Shown: positions 7,206 through 14,661 of the stretch, one piece after another
How positions within the stretch are numbered: position 1 is the first letter of the stretch
How the letters are laid out: every line of letters begins with the position of its first letter
Source: a bacterium UBA7470
GTDB taxonomy: Bacteria > Pseudomonadota > Gammaproteobacteria > Burkholderiales > Burkholderiaceae_C
Reading direction: 5' to 3'
NCBI GenBank assembly: GCA_002479815.1
Contig: DLPA01000087.1
Span: 3,696-23,390, forward strand
Length of the DNA stretch: 19,695 nt
Notes under the pieces: model-generated
Told to the model about the DNA's origin: nothing
The model's database searches: none
What the model saw: the letters and a program-made list of their open reading frames with translations, nothing else
Position numbers and translations under genes: made by a program

Positions 7206-7221
7206 TTGTGATGTGTCACAA
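7206..7221. promoter_or_regulatory. Palindrome TTGTGA-N4-TCACAA next to the sigma-54 promoter
   Basis: A perfect 6-bp dyad with a 4-base spacer, ending 9 bp before the -24 box. It resembles half-sites of CRP/FNR proteins, but the spacer is 4 rather than the 6 of a CRP site. It contains the GTGTCAC half-site shared with the upstream inverted repeat, so it may instead be a secondary site of the sigma-54 activator or a site for a repressor. Confidence 0.4.
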
Positions 7222-7229
7222 AAAATTGC

Positions 7230-7245
7230 AGGCACGGCACTTGCG
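7230..7245 (+). promoter_or_regulatory. Sigma-54 (-24/-12) promoter of the cytochrome gene
   Basis: AGGCACGGCACTTGCG has GG at 7231-7232 and GC at 7243-7244, separated by exactly 10 bases. It matches the core GGCACG-N4-TTGC of the consensus; only the T before GG is replaced by A. Transcription should begin near 7255, about 38 bp before the ATG at 7293. The divergent gene encodes a sigma-54 activator, which supports the call. Confidence 0.8.
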
Positions 7246-7292
7246 AAATAGCAAACCTGTGTGTCAACTTTGCTCAATTTTCTCGATTTGAT

Positions 7293-7778
7293 ATGAACAC
7301 TTTTACTCTTACGTCCTTTCGCCGTCTTACCTTGGGATTGATGCTGACTGCGACAGTGACCACGGCATGGCCCCACGGTGACGTCGTACCGCAGGCGGTC
7401 GATACCACGAGCCTGCCACAGCTGGGTAAAACCTGGCTGGCAGACAACCCTTATTCGGCAGGTCAACCCGGTCATGCAGAAGCTTTGCGCATTGGCGCAT
7501 CCGCGTACAACCAAAACTGTGCGCGCTGCCACGGCTTGGAAGCCATTTCTGGGGGCGTGGCACCCGACTTGCGCAAGCTGGATGACGATTGCTCTGGCAT
7601 GAGCGATGCCCGCAAAAAGAAAGCCTGCTTGGCGGAAATTCAAGACTATTACCAAGCCACTGTCCGTTACGGGCGCACACGCGATGGTCGCGTCTATATG
7701 CCCCCTTTTGACGGTATCTTGACGCAAGAAGCTGTGTGGGCGGTCAAAACTTATTTGGAAAATCGCCGCGAAAAATAA
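7293..7778 (+). CDS. pedF: Cytochrome c-550, PedF-like
   Basis: Periplasmic class I c-type cytochrome of 161 residues, of the type that takes electrons from PQQ-dependent alcohol dehydrogenases. A signal peptide is visible (RRLTLGLMLTATVTTAWPHG, 10-29). Next comes the family-typical GDVVPQAVDTTSLPQLG. One heme site is CARCH (76-80), and the probable axial Met is in VYMPPFDG (Met136). Two further cysteines (100 and 112) could form a disulfide. No good Shine-Dalgarno precedes the ATG, but the signal peptide fixes the start well. It is the first gene downstream of the sigma-54 promoter at 7230-7245, and the binding-protein gene follows 114 bp later in the same direction, so the two may form one sigma-54-driven unit. 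The assignment to the PedF family rests on the N-terminal conserved block, the length and the context. Confidence 0.85.
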   Translation: MNTFTLTSFRRLTLGLMLTATVTTAWPHGDVVPQAVDTTSLPQLGKTWLADNPYSAGQPGHAEALRIGASAYNQNCARCHGLEAISGGVAPDLRKLDDDCSGMSDARKKKACLAEIQDYYQATVRYGRTRDGRVYMPPFDGILTQEAVWAVKTYLENRREK

Positions 7779-7878
7779 GATTGGCTTGCGCTTTGGACAG
7801 CGACCAACCGGCGCTTCCAATGATTGACGACGGTGGCCTATGATTGTTTCGCTTACCGTCATTCATCACGTTCACATC

Positions 7879-7884
7879 AGGAGA
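7879..7884 (+). promoter_or_regulatory. Ribosome binding site of the binding-protein gene
   Basis: AGGAGA, 8 bases before a GTG at 7893. It decides the start in favour of 7893 over the upstream ATG at 7824, whose first 23 codons look non-coding. Confidence 0.75.
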
Positions 7885-7892
7885 CCCTCTCT

Positions 7893-8813
7893 GTGCACCC
7901 TTTGTCAGCCTCTTTCACAAGCCCACCTTGTACACCCGATCTTCAACGCCGTTTGTGGCTGCAAAAAGGGCTGTCACACGCAGTGGGTGTTTCTGCTTTA
8001 GGCATCGGTTTACTGAGCACCTCTGCTGCTCAAGCTGAATTGGCCGACTTGAAAGAAAAGGGCAGCTTAAAAATCGCCCTGTATAAAAACAACCTCCCGT
8101 TTTCAGATGCCAATCGAGAAGGGATGACGGGTGTCGATGCGGCCTTGGCGAAAGAGTTGGCCAAACGCTTACAACTGGGGGTGCAGTGGCTGCCTTTTGA
8201 AGCTGGCGAAAATATGAACGATGACCTGCGCAACATGGTTTGGCGCGGTCATTACCTTGGCTACGGCCCCGCCGATGTCATGCTGCAAGCGCCGATCGAC
8301 AAATACCTGATTGAAAAAACAAATCAGGTCGAGTTTTTGGCCCCTTATTACCGTCATGAATTGGGTTGGCTTGCCTCGGAACGCATTTCAAATGCAGATT
8401 TGCAGTCCATGTCTTTGGATGGGCTGAAGCTGGCTGCAGAAGCGGGCACTGCCGCCGCAAGCGCCTTGCTGGGCTATGGTGGGGGGCGGTATCGGGACGC
8501 AGTGAAAATCGAAAACGATGGCATCGTGGCCGCCAAGGGCGTTACAAACGCACAGTATCCACTTGCGTATGTGACCCGTGCGCAAGCCGAGTCTGCCATT
8601 GCAATGTTGCCTACAGAACAACGCAGCGCATTCAGATTTGTGGTGCAAGCCTTGCCCGGTACGCCTCCGACAGGGTGGGTGGTCGGGCTTGCGATACGGG
8701 CCGGTCAACCCCAATTGTCGCAAGCCTTGCAAGCGGCCATGCGTGGCGTTCGAGAAGATGGCACATTGGCCCGCATCTACCGCGAGCACGGCTTGCAATT
8801 GACCACGCCATAA
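7893..8813 (+). CDS. Quinoprotein dehydrogenase-associated ABC-type substrate-binding protein
   Basis: Periplasmic protein of about 306 residues with the fold of family 3 solute-binding proteins, of the subgroup found with PQQ-dependent dehydrogenases. The start is a GTG with a good AGGAGA site. The N-terminus has a twin-arginine-like signal, QRRLWLQKG (18-26), a hydrophobic stretch (about 30-43) and a likely cleavage after AQA near residue 48. The mature part begins ELADLKEKGSLKIALYKNNLPFSD and continues GMTGVDAALAKELAKRLQLGVQWLPF, the usual lobe I pattern. VMLQAPIDKYLIEKTNQVEFLAPYYRHELGW is the hinge region. It lies behind the PedF-like cytochrome, probably in the same transcript. Members of this subgroup have no ABC permease beside them and are thought to serve periplasmic dehydrogenase assembly or relay rather than import; that role is unproven. 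It converges on the Anbu gene, with 31 bp between the stops. Confidence 0.8.
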   Translation: MHPLSASFTSPPCTPDLQRRLWLQKGLSHAVGVSALGIGLLSTSAAQAELADLKEKGSLKIALYKNNLPFSDANREGMTGVDAALAKELAKRLQLGVQWLPFEAGENMNDDLRNMVWRGHYLGYGPADVMLQAPIDKYLIEKTNQVEFLAPYYRHELGWLASERISNADLQSMSLDGLKLAAEAGTAAASALLGYGGGRYRDAVKIENDGIVAAKGVTNAQYPLAYVTRAQAESAIAMLPTEQRSAFRFVVQALPGTPPTGWVVGLAIRAGQPQLSQALQAAMRGVREDGTLARIYREHGLQLTTP

Positions 8814-8844
8814 AGCAACGCGGCAACCGCAACGACCGACAGGC

Positions 8845-9669
8845 TTAAATCAGCTTTTCGGTTTCGCTGCCGATTTTTCTTAAGGGCTGGTAACGACCAG
8901 GATGACTCAAAAGAGGCACCTCAGTGGGGCTTCCATCCCAAGTCGGATCCTCAATGCTGTCGAATACTTCGCGCAATTTCTGGCCCCATGTGCTGTGCAC
9001 CATGCGGAAATAGGGGTTGTGCTCATCAATGCAGGTGATTTTGTCGCTTTGCAGACTGTCGGCTTCGTAAAGTGCCATGTCTAAAGGCAAGCCCACGGAG
9101 AGATTGGACTTCAGCGTCGAGTCCATGCTGACCAACACACACTTGGCCGCCTCATCCAAAGGGGTTTGAGGGGTGATGACGCGATCCAGTACAGGCTTGC
9201 CGTACTTGCTGTCGCCAATTTGGAAAAACGGCGTTTCTGGTGTGGCTTCAATGAAATTGCCGGGGGAATACACTTGAAACAAGCGCATGCCTTCGCCTTT
9301 GATTTGACCGCCAAAAATCATGGACACATTGAAATCCACCCCCGAGGCTTTGAGTGCCGCACCGTCACGTTGAAAGACATGGCGGACGGCTGAACCCAAC
9401 ACGCGAGCCGCATCAAACATACTGGGCGCATTCCAAATAGTGACTGGATCGCCGTCTTCATTTTTGAGTTTTTCAACTTGCAAAATCTCACGCACCGATT
9501 GGGAAATGCTGAGGTTGCCTGCCGACAATAAGCACATGAAACGATCGCCTGGTTTTTCATAGACGATCATTTTGCGAAAGGTGCTGATTTGATCTAAACC
9601 TGCATTGGTGCGCGAGTCGGACAAAAAAACCAAGCCCGCATTCAGTTTGACTGCAACACAATAAGTCAT
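8845..9669 (-). CDS. Anbu, bacterial proteasome-like peptidase
   Basis: Proteasome beta-subunit relative (Ntn hydrolase, ancestral beta subunit) of 274 residues, usual for the family, expected to form a cytoplasmic ring- or lock-washer-like assembly. After removal of the initiator Met, the N-terminal Thr of MTYCVAVKLNAGLVF would be the nucleophile. SDSRTNAG supplies the conserved Asp (18 of the precursor), and FRKM the catalytic Lys (33 of the precursor). The block LLSAGNLSISQSVREI also fits Anbu, and sequence and length separate it from HslV. Many Anbu genes lie in an operon with an ATP-grasp protein, an alpha-E protein and a transglutaminase-like protease; none is here. Instead it is the last gene after rhlE and a PaaI-type thioesterase, with a 33-bp gap. 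No clear Shine-Dalgarno is seen. Its physiological substrate is not known. Confidence 0.88.
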   Translation of the reverse strand: MTYCVAVKLNAGLVFLSDSRTNAGLDQISTFRKMIVYEKPGDRFMCLLSAGNLSISQSVREILQVEKLKNEDGDPVTIWNAPSMFDAARVLGSAVRHVFQRDGAALKASGVDFNVSMIFGGQIKGEGMRLFQVYSPGNFIEATPETPFFQIGDSKYGKPVLDRVITPQTPLDEAAKCVLVSMDSTLKSNLSVGLPLDMALYEADSLQSDKITCIDEHNPYFRMVHSTWGQKLREVFDSIEDPTWDGSPTEVPLLSHPGRYQPLRKIGSETEKLI

Positions 9670-9702
9670 AGGAAATTCATCGTTGTCCCACTTGGAACAG
9701 GC

Positions 9703-10260
9703 TCAGCGCCTGTCGCTTGTGGACGTTGAAACAAGATCAAATACCAAGCAAGTGGTCGTGCCGTGCGCGTACAACTTGCCATCAGCACCGACCAAGCGAG
9801 CTTCAGCGGTGGCCAACTGACGGCCTGCGTGCAAGACGCGGCCTTCGGCACGGACACGTTTGACATCCGGAGTCAAGGCTCGCACGATATTGACACTCAA
9901 CTCAGCCGTGGTATAGCCTCGCCCAGCCGGCATGAGCGTGTGAACGGCACACCCCATCGCCGAATCCAACAACGTGGCGAACCACCCCCCGTGTACCGTT
10001 CCCATCGGATTGAGCAGTTGTGACCCTGGTGCCCCTTGAAAAATCGCGACGCCTTCACCGACTTCGATCAGCAAAAAGTCCAAGGTTTTTGCAATGGTGG
10101 CGTGGGGTAATTCCCCAGCCAACATGGCCTGCATCATCCCCAACCCCGTTTTCCCTTGGAGTTGACTTGGGGTCGCCACACCTGCACCTGGGCCTTGCGC
10201 GAGCATGGCTCGCACACGTGCCTCGTCTGACAACCACGACTCTAGTTGGTCTTGCTTCAT
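9703..10260 (-). CDS. PaaI-type hotdog-fold acyl-CoA thioesterase
   Basis: Hotdog-fold protein of 185 residues that would hydrolyse aryl- or acyl-CoA thioesters in the cytoplasm. The active-site block is NPMGTVHGGWFATLLDSAMGCA (84-105): HGG at 90-92, with Asp99 at the usual position of the catalytic acid on the long helix. TTAELSVNIVRALTPDVKRVRAEGRVLHAGRQLATAEARL is the matching strand region that follows. The first 50 residues, with a Gln- and Met-rich segment, go beyond the minimal domain but are common in this subgroup. It starts 25 bp after rhlE and ends 33 bp before the Anbu gene, all in one direction, so the three are probably cotranscribed. The acyl substrate cannot be deduced, and no phenylacetate genes are nearby, so the symbol paaI is not assigned. 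Confidence 0.85.
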   Translation of the reverse strand: MKQDQLESWLSDEARVRAMLAQGPGAGVATPSQLQGKTGLGMMQAMLAGELPHATIAKTLDFLLIEVGEGVAIFQGAPGSQLLNPMGTVHGGWFATLLDSAMGCAVHTLMPAGRGYTTAELSVNIVRALTPDVKRVRAEGRVLHAGRQLATAEARLVGADGKLYAHGTTTCLVFDLVSTSTSDRR

Positions 10261-10285
10261 GTTTCAGCTCTTTATCCGAACGCGT

Positions 10286-12106
10286 TTATTTGTGCGTCAA
10301 GCGGCCAAAGCTGGTGCGCAAGGGATCTGCTGGGCCACCACGACTGGGGCCATTGCCTGGATTCGTGCGCGGTTTACCTGCTCCCCCACGGTTACCACCA
10401 CGGTAGCCACCCCTATCGGCAATCGCATCAATGCTGGTGCGCAAAGGATCGGGCTGTCTCCCACCGGTATTTCCACCTTGACCGCGCGGTTCACTGCGGG
10501 AATTGGGACGTTTTTCAGCGCGTGCATCGGCATTGCGAAATGCCGTTGGCCCAGGCTGGACATCCGACATTGCTCCTTGAGGCTTACCAAAACCATCCCC
10601 TCTACCGCCCGCAGGTGGATTGCGTCGTGGGGGTTTACTGGTATGTCGAGGCTTGCCCTCGCCTGCATAGGGCTGTCTGGGTTTGGCGGATGGTGCTGGG
10701 GCAAAGGAAACTCCAGCGCCGAAAGAAGAGGTTCCGCCGCTGCCCACTTCGCCATCCTCAGATTGGGTCATCTGCGCTCTGGATTTAGGCTTGGCAGGAC
10801 GGTGACGGGTGTCGGCGCTCTTTTTTTCGCGGATGCGATCCATCATTTCTGAGCGTGCCGCTTTAGCGGCTGCTGCCATCACTTCGCGGCTCGGCGCTCT
10901 ACCTGCACCACCCCAAATGGTTTGACGCCCCATCGCAATGGGTTCCGCTTTTTCGCCGGGTTCGGGGCCAAAGCCGTCCAGCACTTTCACCTCGATGCGC
11001 TGCTTTGTAAAGCGTTCGATGTCCTGCATGAAGCCTTCTTCGTCCATGCACACCAAATTGACAGCTTCGCCGCTGGCTCCTGCTCGCCCGGTGCGGCCGA
11101 TACGGTGGACGTAATCTTCTGGCACGTTGGGAATTTCGTAGTTGACGACATGAGGCAACTCATCAATGTCGATGCCTCGGGCTGCAATGTCTGTCGCTAC
11201 TAAGACCCGAATCTCACCGCTTTTAAACCCTGACAGGGCTTGGGTACGCGCCGCCTGACTCTTATTGCCGTGCAAGGCCATGGCGGTAATGTCTTTTTGG
11301 TTCAGGAAGTCGGCTACGCTGTTGGCACCAAACTTGGTTCTGGTAAAGACCAACACTTGACTCCACTCATGCGCTTGAATGATGTGGGCCAAGACTTCTT
11401 TTTTCTTACTCCGCCCCACAGGGTGAATCACTTGGGTGATGCGCTGCACCGTCGTGTTGCGTGGCGTGACTTGAATGTGCAAAGGTTCACGCAGCAGCCC
11501 ATTGGCTAATTCACGAATGTCGTCGCTGAACGTCGCTGAGAACAACAAACTTTGCTTTTGGGCAGGCACAAGGGCCAGCACCTTCTTCACGTCGTGAATA
11601 AAGCCCATGTCCAACATACGGTCGGCTTCATCCAGCACCAAGATTTCTACTTTGGACAAATCCAAAAAGCCTTGCTGTGACAAATCCAGCAAACGCCCGG
11701 GGGTCGCGACCAAGACGTCCACGCCTTTTTGTAAGAGTTTGATTTGGGGGTTCATACCCACACCACCAAACACCACACCCGATTGCAAACTTAAGTGTTG
11801 GCCGTAGATTTGAACGGACTCCTCTACCTGCGCTGCCAGTTCGCGGGTCGGTGTCAACACCAGGGCACGTACAGGCTGATGGCTTTTCTTGCCCGCTGAT
11901 GCGGAGTGACGCTGGGACAACAGATGCAGCACAGGCAACACAAAAGCAGCTGTTTTCCCTGTTCCTGTTTGTGCGCCTGCCAACACATCATGCCCAGCGA
12001 TGACGGCGGGAATGGCTTGGGCTTGAACGGGTGTTGGTGTCTCGTAGCCTTGATTGCGTACCGCTTGCACCAGTGCGGGGGCCAAATTTAACTCTTCAAA
12101 TGTCAT
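10286..12106 (-). CDS. rhlE: DEAD-box ATP-dependent RNA helicase, RhlE type
   Basis: Cytoplasmic RNA helicase of 606 residues. The Q-motif region is MTFEELNLAPALVQAVRNQGYETPTPVQAQAIP (1-33). Motif I is AQTGTGKT (45-52), then PTREL (86-90), VATPGR (133-138), DEAD in VLDEADRMLDMGF (157-169), SAT (190-192), ATDIAARGID (304-313) and HRIGRTGR (334-341). Beyond about residue 380 the protein is a long basic, disordered tail rich in Arg, Gly, Pro and Lys, with RGG-like runs (RGGYRGGNRGG) and the string DPLRTS twice near the end. Such tails are usual in betaproteobacterial RhlE and bind RNA non-specifically. The frame is open to 12163, but the ATG at 12106 gives the conserved N-terminus. It is the first gene of a probable rhlE-thioesterase-Anbu unit. 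RhlE proteins act in ribosome maturation and RNA decay; the role here is inferred. Confidence 0.93.
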   Translation of the reverse strand: MTFEELNLAPALVQAVRNQGYETPTPVQAQAIPAVIAGHDVLAGAQTGTGKTAAFVLPVLHLLSQRHSASAGKKSHQPVRALVLTPTRELAAQVEESVQIYGQHLSLQSGVVFGGVGMNPQIKLLQKGVDVLVATPGRLLDLSQQGFLDLSKVEILVLDEADRMLDMGFIHDVKKVLALVPAQKQSLLFSATFSDDIRELANGLLREPLHIQVTPRNTTVQRITQVIHPVGRSKKKEVLAHIIQAHEWSQVLVFTRTKFGANSVADFLNQKDITAMALHGNKSQAARTQALSGFKSGEIRVLVATDIAARGIDIDELPHVVNYEIPNVPEDYVHRIGRTGRAGASGEAVNLVCMDEEGFMQDIERFTKQRIEVKVLDGFGPEPGEKAEPIAMGRQTIWGGAGRAPSREVMAAAAKAARSEMMDRIREKKSADTRHRPAKPKSRAQMTQSEDGEVGSGGTSSFGAGVSFAPAPSAKPRQPYAGEGKPRHTSKPPRRNPPAGGRGDGFGKPQGAMSDVQPGPTAFRNADARAEKRPNSRSEPRGQGGNTGGRQPDPLRTSIDAIADRGGYRGGNRGGAGKPRTNPGNGPSRGGPADPLRTSFGRLTHK

Positions 12107-12375
12107 GCGTACCACGAATATCGCGCTGTAATAAAAATTGCGCAAGAGCATAACCGTGCCCAAACACCAGCAGGCGGCGGGTCAGTCTAGGTTATGGCAG
12201 TTGGGGTATTGGGAGTGCCCGCTGACCTGGTAAGGAAACGCGCCGTGCTCCCCAGCATTGTTGCTGGTTCGTACATCGACTGTGATGCACAACATCGCTA
12301 TTGTCGCATGAGCGGATAATTGCTGCCGTTTGCATCGAATGTTTCGATTTTTTTGATTTAGAAGGTCTCTTTTAC
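12107..12375. other. Divergent intergenic region between rhlE and ettA
   Basis: This 269-bp stretch has no convincing gene. It must hold the promoters of both genes. A GATAAT at 12315-12320 is a possible -10 for ettA, without a good -35. Two small hairpins are visible: CCAGCA-TTGT-TGCTGG (12252-12267) and ATCGAA-TGT-TTCGAT (12334-12348). The second runs into seven T at 12348-12354, 21 bp before the ettA start. Confidence 0.4.
12361..12365 (+). promoter_or_regulatory. Ribosome binding site of ettA
   Basis: GAAGG, 10 bases before the ATG at 12376. It supports 12376 over the upstream in-frame TTG/ATG codons near 12301-12309. Confidence 0.6.
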
Positions 12376-14040
12376 ATGGCTCAATACGTTTTCTCCATGA
12401 ATCGGGTGAACAAAACCGTTCCCCCCAAGCGTCAGATTTTGAAGAATATTTCTCTCAGCTTCTTCCCTGGCGCAAAAATCGGCGTGCTGGGTTTAAATGG
12501 TTCGGGTAAGTCCACCCTGCTGAAAATCATGGCGGGCATCGACAAAGAAATCGAAGGCGAAGCCGTCCCCATGCCCGGTATCAAAATTGGGTATCTGCCT
12601 CAAGAGCCACAAATTGATCCTCAGCAAACGGTACGTCAAGCAGTTGAAGAAGGCATCGGCGGCGCGTTGGCGGCCAAAGCACGGTTGGATGAAGTTTATG
12701 CAGCCTATGCCGATGAAAACGCCGACTTTGATGCGCTCGCTGCCGAACAAGCCGAGCTAGAAGCCATCATTGCCGCAGGGGGCAGCGAAAACACCGACTT
12801 GCAATTAGAACTGGCCGCGGATGCGCTGAACTTACCCCCTTGGGATGCCACCATCGACAATTTATCTGGAGGTGAAAAGCGCCGCGTTGCCTTGTGCCGC
12901 TTGCTGCTGTCCAAGCCTGATATGCTGCTGTTGGACGAACCCACCAACCACTTGGATGCAGAAAGTGTCAATTGGTTAGAGCAGTTCTTACAACGATTCC
13001 CCGGCACGGTGGTGGCGATCACCCACGACCGCTACTTTTTGGACAACGCCGCAGAGTGGATTTTGGAACTCGACCGCGGGCACGGCATTCCTTACAAGGG
13101 CAATTACTCCGATTGGCTGGATCAAAAAGAGCGTCGCCTAGAAGTCGAGCAAAAAACCGAAGATGCCCGCATGAAGGCCATGAAAGAGGAGCTGAAATGG
13201 GTGCGTGCCAACGCCAAAGGCCGTCAAGCCAAGAGCAAGGCACGTTTGGCCCGCTTTGAGGAATTGAGCGACATCGACTACCAAAAACGCAACGAAACCA
13301 ACGAGATTTTCATTCCTGTGGCCGAGCGTTTGGGCGCACAAGTGATTGAGTTTCACAAGGTCAGTAAATCTTTTGGCGACCGTTTGCTCATCGACAACCT
13401 GAGTTTCACCGTGCCCGCTGGTGCGATTGTGGGCATCATCGGCCCCAACGGTGCGGGTAAATCGACCTTATTCCGCATGCTGCAAGGCGTGGAGCAACCC
13501 GATGCGGGCCACATCGTCATCGGTCAAACCGCCAAGCTCGCCTTTGTCGATCAAAGCCGTGCCACACTGGACGGCAGTAAAACTGTATGGGAAGACGTGT
13601 CCGGTGGCTTGGACAACATCACGGTCGGCAAATTCGTGATGCCCAGCCGTGCTTACATCGGGCGCTTTAACTTCAAAGGGAACGATCAACAAAAATTGGT
13701 CGGCAATTTGTCCGGTGGGGAGCGCGGACGTTTGCACTTGGCGAAAACCTTGGCGCAAGGCGGCAATGTGTTGATGCTAGACGAACCCTCCAACGATTTG
13801 GACGTGGAAACCTTGCGCGCACTGGAAGAAGCCTTGTTGGAGTTTGCGGGTTCTGCCATGGTGATTTCCCATGATCGCTGGTTCTTAGATCGCATTTGCA
13901 CCCATATCTTGGCTTGCGAAGGCGATTCGCAGTGGAAATTCTTCGACGGCAACTTCACCGAATACGAAGCCGACAAGAAAAAACGCTTGGGCGAAGAAGG
14001 TGCTCGCCCCAAACGCGCTCGCTTCAAGTCCTTGAAATAA
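12376..14040 (+). CDS. ettA: Energy-dependent translational throttle protein EttA (ABC-F)
   Basis: Cytoplasmic ABC-F ATPase that binds the ribosomal E site and gates the first elongation steps according to the ATP/ADP ratio. At 554 residues it has almost exactly the length of E. coli EttA. Two ABC domains are visible. The first has Walker A GLNGSGKS (39-46), signature LSGGEKRR (163-170) and Walker B MLLLDEPTNHLD (183-194). The second has GPNGAGKS (356-363), LSGGERGR (445-452) and VLMLDEPSNDLD (465-476). The linker between them (about 235-330, with QKERRLEVEQKTEDARMKAMKEELKWVR) is the P-site tRNA interaction motif. The arm region (about 95-140) is charged and helical. There is no transmembrane part, so this is not a transporter. 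The next gene (DUF1415) begins 3 bp after the stop, so the two are translationally close and surely cotranscribed. Confidence 0.95.
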   Translation: MAQYVFSMNRVNKTVPPKRQILKNISLSFFPGAKIGVLGLNGSGKSTLLKIMAGIDKEIEGEAVPMPGIKIGYLPQEPQIDPQQTVRQAVEEGIGGALAAKARLDEVYAAYADENADFDALAAEQAELEAIIAAGGSENTDLQLELAADALNLPPWDATIDNLSGGEKRRVALCRLLLSKPDMLLLDEPTNHLDAESVNWLEQFLQRFPGTVVAITHDRYFLDNAAEWILELDRGHGIPYKGNYSDWLDQKERRLEVEQKTEDARMKAMKEELKWVRANAKGRQAKSKARLARFEELSDIDYQKRNETNEIFIPVAERLGAQVIEFHKVSKSFGDRLLIDNLSFTVPAGAIVGIIGPNGAGKSTLFRMLQGVEQPDAGHIVIGQTAKLAFVDQSRATLDGSKTVWEDVSGGLDNITVGKFVMPSRAYIGRFNFKGNDQQKLVGNLSGGERGRLHLAKTLAQGGNVLMLDEPSNDLDVETLRALEEALLEFAGSAMVISHDRWFLDRICTHILACEGDSQWKFFDGNFTEYEADKKKRLGEEGARPKRARFKSLK

Positions 14041-14043
14041 GCC

Positions 14044-14613
14044 ATGTCGCCAGTCACCCCTCTGATCTCTGATGAAGACGTGCTGGCGGCCACGCGCCGC
14101 TGGCTGGAAAACGCCGTCATCGGTTTAAACCTGTGCCCCTTTGCCAAATCGGTCTATGTCAAGAACCAAGTGCGTTTGGTGGTCAGTCACGCCAAACATT
14201 TGGATGGTTTTTTAGAAGACCTCGACCGCGAGCTGGAGCTGCTGAAAAGCACGCCTGCTGAAGAAGTGGACACCACGCTGCTGATACATCCCAGTTTGTT
14301 TCCAGACTTTTTGGTGTTCAATGACTTTTTAGACATTGCCGATCAGGTGCTGGCAGAACACGAGCTTGAAGGTGTAGTGCAAATAGCCCCCTTTCACCCC
14401 GCCTTCAGTTTTGAAGGCGAAGCAGAAGACGACATGAGCCACTACACCAATCGCTCACCCTATCCCACTTTGCACCTGCTGCGCGAAGACAGCCTAGCGC
14501 GTGCGATTGCCAGCTACGGCGACACCGATGTCATTTATCAGCGCAACATCGTTCAATTGCGCGAACTGGGACATGATGCTTGGGTTCGTTTACTGAGTGC
14601 TGTGCCAAAGTGA
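14044..14613 (+). CDS. DUF1415 family protein
   Basis: Cytoplasmic protein of 189 residues and unknown function. It matches the DUF1415 pattern: an N-terminal VLAATRRWLENAVIGLNLCPFAKSVYVKNQVRLVVS (15-50), with a conserved Cys in NLCPFA. The middle is DTTLLIHPSLFPDFLVFNDFL, followed by VVQIAPFHPAFSFEGEAEDDMSHYTNRSPYPTLHLLREDS (about 114-153). No signal peptide or membrane segment is visible. The conserved Cys, His and Asp/Glu residues would suit a metal- or ligand-binding role, but that is only a guess. It starts 3 bp after the ettA stop. The DUF1631 gene follows 48 bp later, so ettA, this gene and the DUF1631 pair could be one transcript. Confidence 0.8.
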   Translation: MSPVTPLISDEDVLAATRRWLENAVIGLNLCPFAKSVYVKNQVRLVVSHAKHLDGFLEDLDRELELLKSTPAEEVDTTLLIHPSLFPDFLVFNDFLDIADQVLAEHELEGVVQIAPFHPAFSFEGEAEDDMSHYTNRSPYPTLHLLREDSLARAIASYGDTDVIYQRNIVQLRELGHDAWVRLLSAVPK

Positions 14614-14661
14614 TCTGCCGATTGATGGTGTTTTGAACCCTATTTTTCCATTCTTTTTAGT

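Noticed and set aside
7206..7221. CRP binding site upstream of the cytochrome promoter
   Set aside because: The arms fit, but the spacer is 4 bases instead of 6; kept only as a palindrome of unknown factor.
7125..7862. Minus-strand open frame of 245 codons opposite the cytochrome gene
   Set aside because: The plus-strand cytochrome has a signal peptide, a CxxCH heme site and a promoter; the antisense frame has no recognisable domain.
10020..10852. Plus-strand open frames opposite the thioesterase and rhlE
   Set aside because: They are antisense to well-supported minus-strand genes; the longer ones mirror the low-complexity tail of RhlE.
12301..12375. An N-terminal extension of EttA starting near 12301-12309
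   Set aside because: The family length and the GAAGG site both point to the ATG at 12376; the extra 25 residues do not resemble EttA.
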